A DNA stretch of 64,000 bases from JAGLOK01 sp963676355 (GCA_963676355.1 OY781093.1:558001-622000), one strand, 5' to 3'; positions 19,555 through 27,977 are shown, numbered from the stretch's first letter. Numbers and translations are program-made. The notes: generated by a model from the letters alone, not told the origin.

Positions 19555-19593
19555 CATGCACATAGATATAAGAAGGTAAAATCGGAGGAATAT

Positions 19594-20973
19594 ATGGACA
19601 AGCTTATAAAGATAAAAACATTAAGACAAAAATCTCAAAGCATGGGCGGCGAGAAAGTGAAAGTTGGAGGATGGATTAGGACAATCCGTGATTCTAAAAA
19701 CTTTGCTTTCATGGAGATTGCAGACGGCAGCTGCTTTGGCACTATGCAGATTGTATTGGACAGAGAGGACTTCGTGGAATATGACAAAGTCGTAAAATAT
19801 ACAATAGGAAGCGCAGTCATCGTGGAAGGCACAGTTGTGCTTACACCTGAAAACAAGCAGTCTTTTGAAATAAAAGCTTCCGAGGTAATTCTTGAGGGAC
19901 TGAGTGATTCGGATTATCCTCTGCAGAAAAAAAGACATGGAGTGGAATTTTTGCGCACAATAGCGCATCTTCGTCCACGCACCAATCTATACTCTGCGGC
20001 ATTCCGTGTGCGTTCGCTTGCGGCCTTTGCAATACACCAGTTTTTTAATGAAAAAGGATTTGTGTATGTTCACACACCGATAATAACAGCCAGCGATTGC
20101 GAAGGCGCCGGAGAAATGTTTAAAGTGACGACACTTGATAAGTTTGACGCGGAGTCGGACTTTGGAGAGGATTTCTTTGGAAAAGCGGCAAATCTTACAG
20201 TTAGCGGTCAGCTCAATGTTGAAACGCATTGCCTTGCATTTTCGGATGTTTATACATTTGGGCCAACCTTTCGTGCTGAAAACTCCAACACACAGCGCCA
20301 TGCTGCAGAGTTTTGGATGATAGAGCCGGAAATAGCTTTTGCAGATATTTATGATGATATGGATTTGGCTGAAGAGATGATGAAATACATCATAAACTAT
20401 GTGATGGAAAATGCTCCCGAGGAGATGGAGTTTTTCAACCGCTTTGTGGATAAAGGATTGATAGAGCGGCTAAAGGGAATAGTTGAAAACGACTTTGAGC
20501 GCATAACATATACAAAGGCTATAGAAATTCTTCAAAACTGCGATAAGAAATTTCAATATCCGGTGGAATGGGGACATGACCTTCAGACAGAGCATGAGCG
20601 CTACTTGACAGAGGAAGTTTATAAAAAGCCTGTTTTTGTGGTGGACTATCCCAAAGAAATCAAAGCTTTTTATATGAGGCTTAATGATGACAATAAAACA
20701 GTCGCAGCGATGGATCTTTTGGTTCCCGGTGTTGGTGAGATAATAGGTGGATCTCAGAGAGAGGAACGCCTTGATGTTCTTAAAGAGCGCATGGCAGAAG
20801 CCGGGCTTGATGAGGAAACGTATTGGTGGTATCTTGATTTGAGACGCTACGGAACTGTCCGCCATGCTGGATATGGCTTGGGATTTGAACGAGCTGTGAT
20901 GTATCTTACGGGAATAAGCAATATTCGCGACGTTATATCATTCCCGAGGACTGTGCATAATGCGGAGTTTTGA
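19594..20973 (+). CDS. asnS: Asparaginyl-tRNA synthetase
   Basis: A 459-residue class IIb aminoacyl-tRNA synthetase that charges tRNA-Asn in the cytoplasm. The N-terminal OB fold (residues 20-110, GWIRTIRDSKNFAF) binds the anticodon. The catalytic domain shows motif 2 (FRAENSNTQRH..EF, near residue 230) and motif 3 (GYGLGFERAVMYLTG near the C-terminus). The Glu after TFRAE and the phrase EPEIAF separate it from aspartyl enzymes. Length is normal. It starts at ATG 19594 with CGGAGG upstream and is monocistronic. Confidence 0.97.
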   Translation: MDKLIKIKTLRQKSQSMGGEKVKVGGWIRTIRDSKNFAFMEIADGSCFGTMQIVLDREDFVEYDKVVKYTIGSAVIVEGTVVLTPENKQSFEIKASEVILEGLSDSDYPLQKKRHGVEFLRTIAHLRPRTNLYSAAFRVRSLAAFAIHQFFNEKGFVYVHTPIITASDCEGAGEMFKVTTLDKFDAESDFGEDFFGKAANLTVSGQLNVETHCLAFSDVYTFGPTFRAENSNTQRHAAEFWMIEPEIAFADIYDDMDLAEEMMKYIINYVMENAPEEMEFFNRFVDKGLIERLKGIVENDFERITYTKAIEILQNCDKKFQYPVEWGHDLQTEHERYLTEEVYKKPVFVVDYPKEIKAFYMRLNDDNKTVAAMDLLVPGVGEIIGGSQREERLDVLKERMAEAGLDEETYWWYLDLRRYGTVRHAGYGLGFERAVMYLTGISNIRDVISFPRTVHNAEF

Positions 20974-20974
20974 C

Positions 20975-21015
20975 GCACATCTTTGATGTGCTTTCGCCCA
21001 AAAAAATTTTGGGCG
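20975..21015 (+). terminator. Two tandem hairpins behind asnS
   Basis: A 7-bp perfect hairpin (20975-20981 with 20985-20991) is followed by a 9-bp perfect hairpin (20995-21003 with 21007-21015). They begin one base after the asnS stop codon and probably end its transcript, although there is no T tract after the second. Confidence 0.55.
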
Positions 21016-21024
21016 AGGGGTCTT

Positions 21025-21070
21025 GTCAGCCACAAAAAATTCCTTTCAGTCATGCATTTTAGTGGCTGAC
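21025..21070. repeat. Long-loop inverted repeat
   Basis: Nine-base arms GTCAGCCAC (21025-21033) and GTGGCTGAC (21062-21070) enclose 28 bases. It lies in the hairpin-rich gap between asnS and the PEBP gene. Function unknown. Confidence 0.5.
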
Positions 21071-21103
21071 GCTTTGTTGGCGGTGTAAAGAATATATTAG
21101 TTA

Positions 21104-21187
21104 AAATTCTCGGCGCATGTCCGAGAATTTTTTTATGCTAATGAGTTTATAACAGAGGTTTTGGGGCAATTGCATGTCGTCAGTTTT
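21104..21187 (+). repeat. Duplicated terminator-type repeat, copy 1
   Basis: An 84-base unit that begins with a 10-bp terminator hairpin (21104-21113 with 21121-21130, then seven T) and ends in GCATGTCGTCAGTTTTT. It recurs, with a few changes, at 21227-21308. The hairpin is a strong rho-independent terminator for + strand transcripts. Confidence 0.8.
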
Positions 21188-21226
21188 TTATTAGCTTCAA
21201 AAGTTATGTTGTACAGTCTGTTTAAT

Positions 21227-21308
21227 AAGTTCTCGCGCATGTCCGAGAATTTTTTATGCAAATGAGTTTATAACAGAGGCTTTGAAAGAGCGGCATGTCG
21301 TCAGTTTT
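21227..21308 (+). repeat. Duplicated terminator-type repeat, copy 2
   Basis: Second copy of the unit at 21104. Its hairpin has a shorter stem (21230-21235 with 21244-21249, then T-run) because one G is missing. The downstream block from ATGAGTTTATAACAGAGG to GTCGTCAGTTTTT is conserved. The end overlaps the last codons of the PEBP gene on the other strand. Confidence 0.8.
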
Positions 21309-21873
21309 TATCGCTTTTTGTATAGTCTCCGGATAATGTGCCATATTGAAGTATGTGTCCATCCATAGCTTTTAATAGCTTTCTTTTGGATGCGCCTGCT
21401 TTTAAATCAAGCGTTGTATCGAGGACGTATACATAAAAAGTATATGTGTGAGTACCCCAAGGTGGTTTAGGCCCCATATAGCCAACTTGACGCATCATGT
21501 TTCTGCCCTGCTTTGCTCCTCCTAGCTCTGGGAGCTCTAAATCTCTTGGAATGTTTTCAGGTATTTCTTGTTGAATAGGTATATTCCATATAACCCAATG
21601 ATTTATTGAGCCTATTGGCGAATTGATATCTTGCATAATGATTGCTATTGATTGAGCGTTTTGGTCTGTTTTCGAAAGAGTTAGCGGCGGTGAAATTTCT
21701 TGGGATTCACCGGTATATTTTTTCGGAATCATACCCCCTTGCTCAAAGGCAGTACTTGTAACTGTTAAGTTTTCTATCATATTATTCTCCATATTTGTGT
21801 TAAGTAAAAATATTGATATGATTATTAATGCTGTTGCTAGGAGTAGAACAGCTTTTTTAATTTTCTGCTTCAT
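21301..21873 (-). CDS. PEBP family (YbhB/YbcL-like) protein with membrane anchor
   Basis: A 190-residue protein of the phosphatidylethanolamine-binding/Raf-kinase-inhibitor family. After an N-terminal membrane helix (residues 8-25, no lipobox) comes the PEBP core: DINSPIGSINHWVIW (near residue 85) and GPKPPWGTHTY (near 130), the segments that build the anion-binding pocket. Bacterial members have no agreed function. Its start overlaps the end of the PadR gene by 17 bases, so both are co-transcribed and translationally coupled. The last codons overlap a repeated terminator unit. Confidence 0.88.
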   Translation of the reverse strand: MKQKIKKAVLLLATALIIISIFLLNTNMENNMIENLTVTSTAFEQGGMIPKKYTGESQEISPPLTLSKTDQNAQSIAIIMQDINSPIGSINHWVIWNIPIQQEIPENIPRDLELPELGGAKQGRNMMRQVGYMGPKPPWGTHTYTFYVYVLDTTLDLKAGASKRKLLKAMDGHILQYGTLSGDYTKSDKN

Positions 21874-22432
21874 CTAACTTACTTAACTCTTGAATGCATT
21901 CGTCTGACCATTTTTTTAACATTTGCATCGTCATTTCAAGCCTTCTTATAGTAAATTGCCAAAGCAAGTCTTCGGTTTTGTTATTTTGGTCTTTCTCTTC
22001 GTGCAAAGTTGACTTAATCTTATCAACATTGTTTTCTCCAAATATTTTTTCATATTTTGTAAGGCTTTGTGAAAAATTTTGAAACTGCAGCATGAGGTCG
22101 TTGTTTGAAAGTGCGGCACCAAAAAATAACCGCAGCATGAATTCATCACGTTTTGGGGATATTGCTTTTTCAGGGGTATCTTTTAGCCAGTCGTAAAATG
22201 AACTTTGTCCATCATGAGTTAAGGAATATACCTTTTTATCCGGCTTATCCTCTTGATGGACCACGCGGGAGGTAATGTGCCCGTAGCCTTCGAGTTTTTT
22301 GAGCTCTCTGTATATCTGGCTGAGGCTTGCTTCCCAAATGTAGTTTATAGATTTATCAAAAAGTGTCTTTAGCTCATATCCGCTTAAATCTTTATATGTT
22401 AAAAGGCCGAGTATTCCATTTTGTAGTGACAT
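21857..22432 (-). CDS. PadR-family transcriptional regulator
   Basis: A 191-residue winged-helix regulator. Residues 1-85 form the PadR DNA-binding domain (GILGLLTYKDLSGYELKTLF, then a wing around YSLTHDGQ), and the rest is the helical Vir-like C-terminal domain that mediates dimer formation. PadR proteins usually repress their own operon and a neighbouring gene in response to a small molecule. It is the first gene of a two-gene operon with the PEBP protein. Three direct repeats of 16 bases lie 30-75 bases upstream and are the obvious operator candidates. Confidence 0.9.
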   Translation of the reverse strand: MSLQNGILGLLTYKDLSGYELKTLFDKSINYIWEASLSQIYRELKKLEGYGHITSRVVHQEDKPDKKVYSLTHDGQSSFYDWLKDTPEKAISPKRDEFMLRLFFGAALSNNDLMLQFQNFSQSLTKYEKIFGENNVDKIKSTLHEEKDQNNKTEDLLWQFTIRRLEMTMQMLKKWSDECIQELSKLDEAEN

Positions 22433-22460
22433 AATAGACTCCTTTATGGAACATTATATC

Positions 22461-22505
22461 ACAAGTTATATATAATACAAGTTATATATAATACAAGTTA
22501 TATAT
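22461..22505. repeat. Three tandem 16-base repeats upstream of padR
   Basis: The unit ACAAGTTATATATAAT is repeated at 22461, 22477 and (last three bases missing) 22493, in perfect register. On the - strand the array lies directly upstream of, and overlaps, the likely promoter of the PadR gene (TATAAT near 22453). It also ends just behind the stop codon of the PHP gene. Probable operator array. Confidence 0.75.
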
Positions 22506-22511
22506 GGCTAT

Positions 22512-23321
22512 TTAAATCTTTGTATGCTTTTGTATGCCGTTCGGAAAAATTGTTATGTGCTCAAATCCTGCTTCTTTTGCAACTGCTATTGCATCCGATA
22601 TGCCATAACCAACATAATCTTTTTGATGAGCATCAGAACCGATGGTTAATATCTCGCCTCCAAGTTCTTTATATCGTTTGACTATTTCGTAGTGCGGCAA
22701 AAGTTGTTTTACGCTTTTTAAAAGACCTGATGTGTTTATTTCAATACCCATGTTTAAATTTATAATCTGCTTTAAAATGTCGTCCAGATAACCTTTATAT
22801 TCATTATAGTGCGCCACAGAGTCTTCAAAAGGTACATTCGGACTCTTTGATATATAGGTTAAGTGGCCAATAACGTTTGAATATTCCGAAAGCGGTGTTA
22901 TTGCGTTTAGAAGCTTTTCAAAATAATAGTCGTAGGCTTGTTTTTTTGTTTTGCCTTCAAAAAATCTTTCTTCATATGGATCTACTCCTTTTATGAAATG
23001 AAGAGAGCCTATAACAAAATCCGGATTAATTTCAGCTATTGCGGATTTCACATCTTTTTGTCCTGAAGGAGTATAGCCTGCTTCCACTCCCAAACTTATA
23101 TCAAGTTCAGTGTATTTCTCACGCATTTGTTTTATTGCGGCTAAATAACCATCTTCACCGTGGATGTTTATCTCCCAATTTTCTTTAAAACTTTCGTCAT
23201 AGTCAAGATGATCGGTTATTGCGATATATTTTAAGCCTTTTTCTTTTGCGGCAAGGCAGATATTATCCATTTTCTCAGTGCAATCTTTAGAAAAGGAAGT
23301 ATGCAGATGATAATCTATCAT
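22512..23321 (-). CDS. PHP-domain phosphatase, histidinol-phosphatase (HisJ/HisK) type
   Basis: A 269-residue metal-dependent phosphoesterase. The start is ATG 23321, giving MIDYHLHT, because GGAG lies six bases upstream and the PHP metal motif HxH must be at the N-terminus; upstream in-frame ATGs lack support. Other metal-site motifs are ITDHLDY (near residue 35), GVEAGY, GSLHF, HLTY and SDAH near the C-terminus, all in family order. In the histidine pathway such enzymes convert L-histidinol phosphate to L-histidinol. No other his gene is nearby, so the true substrate could differ. Confidence 0.82.
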   Translation of the reverse strand: MIDYHLHTSFSKDCTEKMDNICLAAKEKGLKYIAITDHLDYDESFKENWEINIHGEDGYLAAIKQMREKYTELDISLGVEAGYTPSGQKDVKSAIAEINPDFVIGSLHFIKGVDPYEERFFEGKTKKQAYDYYFEKLLNAITPLSEYSNVIGHLTYISKSPNVPFEDSVAHYNEYKGYLDDILKQIINLNMGIEINTSGLLKSVKQLLPHYEIVKRYKELGGEILTIGSDAHQKDYVGYGISDAIAVAKEAGFEHITIFPNGIQKHTKI

Positions 23322-23407
23322 TATATTCTCCATAAGTTTATTATATGTGATTATAACATATGAGAAATTTATAGTATATGCATGAGGCGAACTGAAATCT
23401 GAAATAT

Positions 23408-23436
23408 TTGAAGGTGGACAAAACATCTGATAAAAT
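23408..23436 (+). promoter_or_regulatory. Promoter candidate for the L,D-transpeptidase/VanX-like gene
   Basis: TTGAAG (23408-23413), a 17-base spacer and TAAAAT (23431-23436) lie 25 bases upstream of the start codon at 23462. Confidence 0.5.
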
Positions 23437-23461
23437 AACAGGTGCTAATTAGAGGTTTGAT

Positions 23462-24859
23462 ATGACAAAAAAGATTTCATCAATTATATATATATTTATT
23501 GCTGCAGTTTGCATTCTTTTTGCAGGATGCGATATCTTTGGAGAAGGCACAAGCGTGCTTACGTATTATACACCCACTCCTAAGCCGGAAAATATTCAGC
23601 AGCAAACAGAAACACCGTTAGAGCAAAACATGCGTGAGCGATATTTTGTTGATATTCCAGTGAACTCGCTTAATGCATTGATTGATGAAAATATACCAGA
23701 GGAGACTAGTCAGGTGGTTCTGGTTACTGTAACAGAAGATGGGGAACAGCTCTATTGCCTTGAATCCATGGATAAGGCTTGGAAGGTAGTTTTAGGCCCT
23801 TTTGACTGTAATATAGGAAGAAATGGCTTGGGCAAGCTTAAAGAGGGTGATGGCAAATCACCTGCAGGGGTATATCCTATTGGAACTGCATTTGGGCAAG
23901 GAGGTCCACCTGAGGGAAGTGCATGGCCTTGGCGCGAAACCGATAAGGATGATTACTGGGTGGAGGATCCAAACTCAATCTACTATAATCAATATGCAAA
24001 TATAAATGATGTGGAAAAAGATTGGAATGCAGCGGAGAATCTTTTTATTGATCCCTACAAAATGGCGATTGAAGTGGAGTATAATCCTGAAAATGAAAAA
24101 AGATTGGGAAGCGCGATATTTATGCACATTTGGTTGGGCGAGGATGTAGCAACGGGCGGCTGTACGTCAATGAGTGCAGACAGCATTTCTCAAGTGCTTA
24201 AATGGCTTCGCCCTGAAGCGAGGCCTGTTCTTTTCCAAACAGAATATATAAGCCAGCTGCCAAATGGATTTTGCTATATTATTGACTACACACCTGAAAT
24301 TGCGTTTGATATTCGTTTTTATAGCAGTGAAAATTTTATGGGCAGGCAAGCTTTAGAATATTTGAGCCCCATCGGAATCGCATCGATTGAAATGACAAGG
24401 ATATTAGATAAGGCTTCACTTTTGCTGAAACAGCAGGGATTAACTTTGCTTGTTTATGATTCTTACAGACCTCAAACCACTGTGAATGAGATAGTTGATT
24501 GGTTAAATGACGAAACTGATATTAAAGCTAAAAGTACTTACTATCCCAATATGGATAAAAGTGAAATGATAGATATGTATTTTGAAGCTAAATCGCCCTA
24601 CCCAAGAGGAGCGGCAGTGGATGTTTCTATATTGGACGCATATGGCAATGAGCTTGATATGGGAACGCCTTTTCAGTACATAGATGAGACTTCTTCCTTT
24701 TATTACAAGGATTTAACGGACAAACAGTATAACAATCGTGAACTATTGCGGGATGTCATGATACAGGTTGGTCTTAATCCTAACGATACTTTTTGGTGGA
24801 GCTTTTATTTGGAAGATGAGCCATACCCGGAACAATCTTTTGATTTTTACATCCAATAA
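23462..24859 (+). CDS. Lipoprotein: L,D-transpeptidase fused to a VanX-like domain lacking zinc ligands
   Basis: A 465-residue exported protein with signal peptide and lipobox LFAGC (about residue 21). Residues 85-260 form a YkuD-type L,D-transpeptidase: His222 and the catalytic Cys234 in TGGCTSMS. Such enzymes make 3-3 cross-links in peptidoglycan or attach proteins. Residues 275-465 match the D-Ala-D-Ala dipeptidase VanX/DdpX family: YDSYRP with Arg336 kept, and a region aligned to the zinc motif SxHxxGxAxD. There the zinc His is Tyr380 while the Asp387 is kept, and the EWWH motif is FWWS (444-447), so the catalytic Glu and the second zinc His are gone. The domain is therefore probably a binding module, not a peptidase. 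Monocistronic. Confidence 0.82.
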   Translation: MTKKISSIIYIFIAAVCILFAGCDIFGEGTSVLTYYTPTPKPENIQQQTETPLEQNMRERYFVDIPVNSLNALIDENIPEETSQVVLVTVTEDGEQLYCLESMDKAWKVVLGPFDCNIGRNGLGKLKEGDGKSPAGVYPIGTAFGQGGPPEGSAWPWRETDKDDYWVEDPNSIYYNQYANINDVEKDWNAAENLFIDPYKMAIEVEYNPENEKRLGSAIFMHIWLGEDVATGGCTSMSADSISQVLKWLRPEARPVLFQTEYISQLPNGFCYIIDYTPEIAFDIRFYSSENFMGRQALEYLSPIGIASIEMTRILDKASLLLKQQGLTLLVYDSYRPQTTVNEIVDWLNDETDIKAKSTYYPNMDKSEMIDMYFEAKSPYPRGAAVDVSILDAYGNELDMGTPFQYIDETSSFYYKDLTDKQYNNRELLRDVMIQVGLNPNDTFWWSFYLEDEPYPEQSFDFYIQ

Positions 24860-24887
24860 TTGAAAAAAAGTACGTTTGTAGTATAAT
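24860..24887 (+). promoter_or_regulatory. Promoter directly in front of the diguanylate cyclase start
   Basis: TTGAAA (24860-24865), a 16-base spacer and a perfect TATAAT (24882-24887). The ATG at 24894 is only six bases behind the -10 box, so transcription would begin at or next to the start codon, which suggests a leaderless mRNA. Confidence 0.55.
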
Positions 24888-24893
24888 TAGGAC

Positions 24894-26423
24894 ATGAAAT
24901 CCAAATTGAAGAACATTTACTTCGCAATAAAGATTTTTTTGGTTTCATTTGCAGTGCTTATTATAGTGCTTTTTATAGTGTTTATGTCGCTAGAGAATGC
25001 ATCAATAGAAAGCAAAGTGGATGATTTGAAAGCAAGCGAAAAAATGTTTGCAACCCAAATCGGAGAATATATAAAAAACTCTTATAAAACAGGTGTTAAA
25101 GACTTAAAATACTTAAGCGACACCTATTACTTTAATGATGCAAAAATTAAAACTAAATGGGAGACAATATTAAATAGTGAAACGAAATATAAAAGCATAA
25201 GACTGATTGACGAATACGGAAAAAATGTTATGTCGGTCAGTAAAACAAAGGATATCCAAGAAATTGATATAAGTGAAGAAGAATATTTTATTGATTCAGC
25301 TTTATTGGATGATAATGAAATATATGTGTCTGAAGTCATTTTGAAAAGCGAAAATCAATCCGACGGTCAGTTCGCTACAATATTTATTTCTCCGGTTGAC
25401 TATAACGGTAAGCGGAAATGGATTGTATTAGAATATGACGCACAATCTATGTACAATTCCATTGCGCAAAAAACTGATAACACTCTAGGCTCTGTATATG
25501 CTATAAGTGATGTTGGATACTGGAATTCCGAAGAAAACAAATATGAAGCAATAACTTCTGATTATTTTAAGATTGCATATGATATAGGAATATTTCCACC
25601 ACAAAAATGGGATGAGATAAAAAACGCGAATCATTCTTTTGGGGATTGTGGTTTATATACATTTGAGGAAGTTGAATATTTTGATTGGGATGGTGAGTTT
25701 GGCGTTAAAGGCGTTAAAGTCAAAGATAATAATCTAAAAGTAGTGACACTGGTTAGAGCTGAAAATGAATATAAATACTATTTTGAAAGCGAAGCAACTG
25801 CGAAGGTTTTTAGAATTTTGGAAGAAAAATACGGGTATTTTATTGCAGCAGTTCTTATATCGGTGTTAATTGTTGTATTGCTTCTTACAAATAAAAATAA
25901 TATTGACCAAATGAGAAATTATTCTCACTATGATCCTCTTACTAAAGTTTATAACAGAAGACAAGGCTTTATACTTCTGGAAGACCAAATTGCGAATATA
26001 AAAAGGCTCAAGAAAATTTGCCTTTGCTTTATAGATATTAACGGATTAAAAGAAGTAAATGACACTTTGGGGCATTCATATGGTGATGAACTCATATTAA
26101 CTGTGACAGATACAATTAATCAAACTATACGCGAAAGTGATATAATTATTCGTATGGGCGGAGATGAATTTTTGATTGTTCTTTCAAAAGTCGAAAAAGC
26201 GATAGCCGAGACGATATGGACTAGAATAACGGAACTGTTTGGAAATATAAATGCAATGGACAACAGGAAGTATTTAATAAGCGTAAGTCATGGAATTGTG
26301 GAAGTGAGCAATTCAGATCAAAACATTGATCTTAATGAAATAATTACTAATGCGGATGACAAGATGTATAAGGAAAAGGTGCGTATTAAAAAGAGTATAA
26401 AAATTATAAGGAATAATGTGTAG
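24894..26423 (+). CDS. Membrane-bound diguanylate cyclase with extracellular sensor (GGDEF)
   Basis: A 509-residue enzyme that makes cyclic di-GMP. Membrane helices at about residues 12-35 and 320-335 flank a Cache-like extracellular sensor. The C-terminal GGDEF domain is intact: GGDEF at residues 422-426, with the inhibitory I-site RESD five residues upstream, so product feedback is expected. There is no EAL domain. The start ATG 24894 has no separate ribosome binding site and sits next to a -10 box; no better ATG is visible nearby. The gene is alone and ends before a bidirectional hairpin. Confidence 0.92.
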   Translation: MKSKLKNIYFAIKIFLVSFAVLIIVLFIVFMSLENASIESKVDDLKASEKMFATQIGEYIKNSYKTGVKDLKYLSDTYYFNDAKIKTKWETILNSETKYKSIRLIDEYGKNVMSVSKTKDIQEIDISEEEYFIDSALLDDNEIYVSEVILKSENQSDGQFATIFISPVDYNGKRKWIVLEYDAQSMYNSIAQKTDNTLGSVYAISDVGYWNSEENKYEAITSDYFKIAYDIGIFPPQKWDEIKNANHSFGDCGLYTFEEVEYFDWDGEFGVKGVKVKDNNLKVVTLVRAENEYKYYFESEATAKVFRILEEKYGYFIAAVLISVLIVVLLLTNKNNIDQMRNYSHYDPLTKVYNRRQGFILLEDQIANIKRLKKICLCFIDINGLKEVNDTLGHSYGDELILTVTDTINQTIRESDIIIRMGGDEFLIVLSKVEKAIAETIWTRITELFGNINAMDNRKYLISVSHGIVEVSNSDQNIDLNEIITNADDKMYKEKVRIKKSIKIIRNNV

Positions 26424-26475
26424 TTAAAATCAAATACATTGTAAGTTATTAATATAGGAATTTATATATATAAAT

Positions 26476-26502
26476 AAACCGCTTGATATTTTCAGGCGGT
26501 TT
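26476..26502. terminator. Bidirectional terminator between cyclase and the TM1266-like gene
   Basis: An 11-bp stem with one G:U (26476-26486 with 26492-26502) between convergent genes, with AT-rich tails on both sides. Confidence 0.7.
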
Positions 26503-26548
26503 ATTATATTAATGATTAAGTTTGTTTGATTTTTATAGGCAGGTTCTG

Positions 26549-26800
26549 TTAGATGTCCATGTACTTTGCAGTGACTGAAGGAATTTTGTTGAGCTCTTTT
26601 ACCAGCGCATCCATAGCTTCGCCATCCGAGCAAATCTGCAATATTAAAAGTCCGACATCTGTGCAGGAGTTCATGTCTTGCTGAGGAAGTCCAAGTCTCG
26701 CCCTTATTTCGCATCCGTGTTCTGTGAGTACCTTTTGTATATTGGATGCTTGTTCGCTTCGTTGGTCTACTTTGATTCCCAGAATGTAATTACAATTCAT
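26549..26800 (-). CDS. Small ACT-like protein of the TM1266 (hydrogenase-system regulator) type
   Basis: An 83-residue protein with one beta-alpha-beta-beta-alpha-beta unit. The order of segments (ILGIKVDQR, then an alpha helix, RARLGLP, LLILQIC, a second helix and a final strand) matches the ACT/NikR C-terminal fold seen in TM1266-like proteins annotated as regulators of iron-only hydrogenase systems. It has no DNA-binding part, and no hydrogenase gene is in the window. Start at ATG 26800 with TAGGAGG upstream. It lies 28 bases behind the DUF819 transporter gene, with which it is probably co-transcribed, and may be a small regulatory subunit for it. Confidence 0.6.
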   Translation of the reverse strand: MNCNYILGIKVDQRSEQASNIQKVLTEHGCEIRARLGLPQQDMNSCTDVGLLILQICSDGEAMDALVKELNKIPSVTAKYMDI

Positions 26801-26828
26801 AATGCGCCTCCTAGTTTTATTTTTACGT

Positions 26829-27968
26829 TCAAATTACAAGCTTTATAAAATATGCGATTCCAAGTCCCAGATAGTTTCCTACTGCATATCCTACAAGTCC
26901 TGAAATAAGTCCGCTCATAACAACTTCATGATTGCCCAGCGATTCTGCCACAGGTCCAATAAATGCAGGTCCGTATATTCCCGCAGTGGACGTTATAAGA
27001 GTGGTGTCTGCGTCAATCTTAAATAGCAGTGATAGAAGTATATGTATTATTATAGCACCAAACATGACTGTTGCGGTATAGGCAAGTACAACAGGGGAGG
27101 TGTTAAAAAACATTTCTATATCCACGGTTGAGCCTATGGCTATTGAAAACACCAATATAACATATTGCCCCATGTTCCATGTGCCGCGAGTATCTCTGAT
27201 TTTTTGCCACAGAGAAAGGCCTATTCCGCAGGTAGTTACAACAAGAATTATGATTGCGACATCAAGTTCTCCGGTTAAAAGCATTGATACGCCTACAGCA
27301 AGACCTGCTGAGGCTAAAGCTAAAAGCCCACATAATAAAAGTGAGGCAGTGCCCTTTCTTTTGCCACCTGAAAAAATCCCCTGTAGAGAGGCTACTTCCT
27401 CTTTGTGTTCATCGCCTGTAGATTTAAACTTGGGAAGAATTTTTCTTATAAGTACTTTTCCAAATGATATCACGAAAAAGAAGTATATTCCGCCGATAAG
27501 CATATCGCATACATTGACCGTTATTAATGTGTTTTCAGAAACGTCAAGCCCCATGCCGATAGCCATAAGGTTGGGTGTGCCGCCTGTGTAGCAGCCTGTA
27601 AGCATTCCGGATATTTTCCAACCCTCTGCAAGGTTTCCGGAAAAGATAAGTGCGGCAGCAAGTGCTGAGGCGGATGCTGCAACAAGCATTAATATGAACG
27701 ACAGAATTGTTTTTTTTGCAAGAGAGAGCCATTTTTTAATGTCAAGCGAGAAAAGAATGAGTGGAATTGCAAGTGGCACTGTGAATTCGGAAATTGTCAT
27801 TGACAGCCCTTTGTCCCACGGAAGCCCGATGTTTCCAAGAAGTATTCCTGCGAGATAGCACAGAATAATTGGCCCTACGAGTTTAATAAGTTTAATTTTG
27901 TTTGCTGAGATTTTAAAGAGAATAGGAAGTCCAAGAAGTAAAATAATTTCCAAAAGAATAAAAGCCAT
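26829..27968 (-). CDS. DUF819-family integral membrane transporter-like protein
   Basis: A 379-residue protein with about ten hydrophobic helices and no signal peptide. The stretch GCYTGGTPNLMAIGMGLDVSE near residue 140 is characteristic of the DUF819 (YjcL) family, related to 2-hydroxycarboxylate/glutamate-type carriers. A near-symmetric second half (STAGIYGPAFIGPVAESLGN) supports an inverted-repeat transporter fold. The substrate is unknown. Transcription starts from a promoter that overlaps a perfect inverted repeat (27978-28007), so regulation by a dedicated repressor is likely. Operon with the small ACT-like protein. Confidence 0.85.
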   Translation of the reverse strand: MAFILLEIILLLGLPILFKISANKIKLIKLVGPIILCYLAGILLGNIGLPWDKGLSMTISEFTVPLAIPLILFSLDIKKWLSLAKKTILSFILMLVAASASALAAALIFSGNLAEGWKISGMLTGCYTGGTPNLMAIGMGLDVSENTLITVNVCDMLIGGIYFFFVISFGKVLIRKILPKFKSTGDEHKEEVASLQGIFSGGKRKGTASLLLCGLLALASAGLAVGVSMLLTGELDVAIIILVVTTCGIGLSLWQKIRDTRGTWNMGQYVILVFSIAIGSTVDIEMFFNTSPVVLAYTATVMFGAIIIHILLSLLFKIDADTTLITSTAGIYGPAFIGPVAESLGNHEVVMSGLISGLVGYAVGNYLGLGIAYFIKLVI

Positions 27969-27977
27969 AATAAGTCC

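Noticed and set aside
19440..19593. T-box leader in front of asnS
   Set aside because: The -10 box lies only 39 bases before the start codon, which leaves no room for a T-box.
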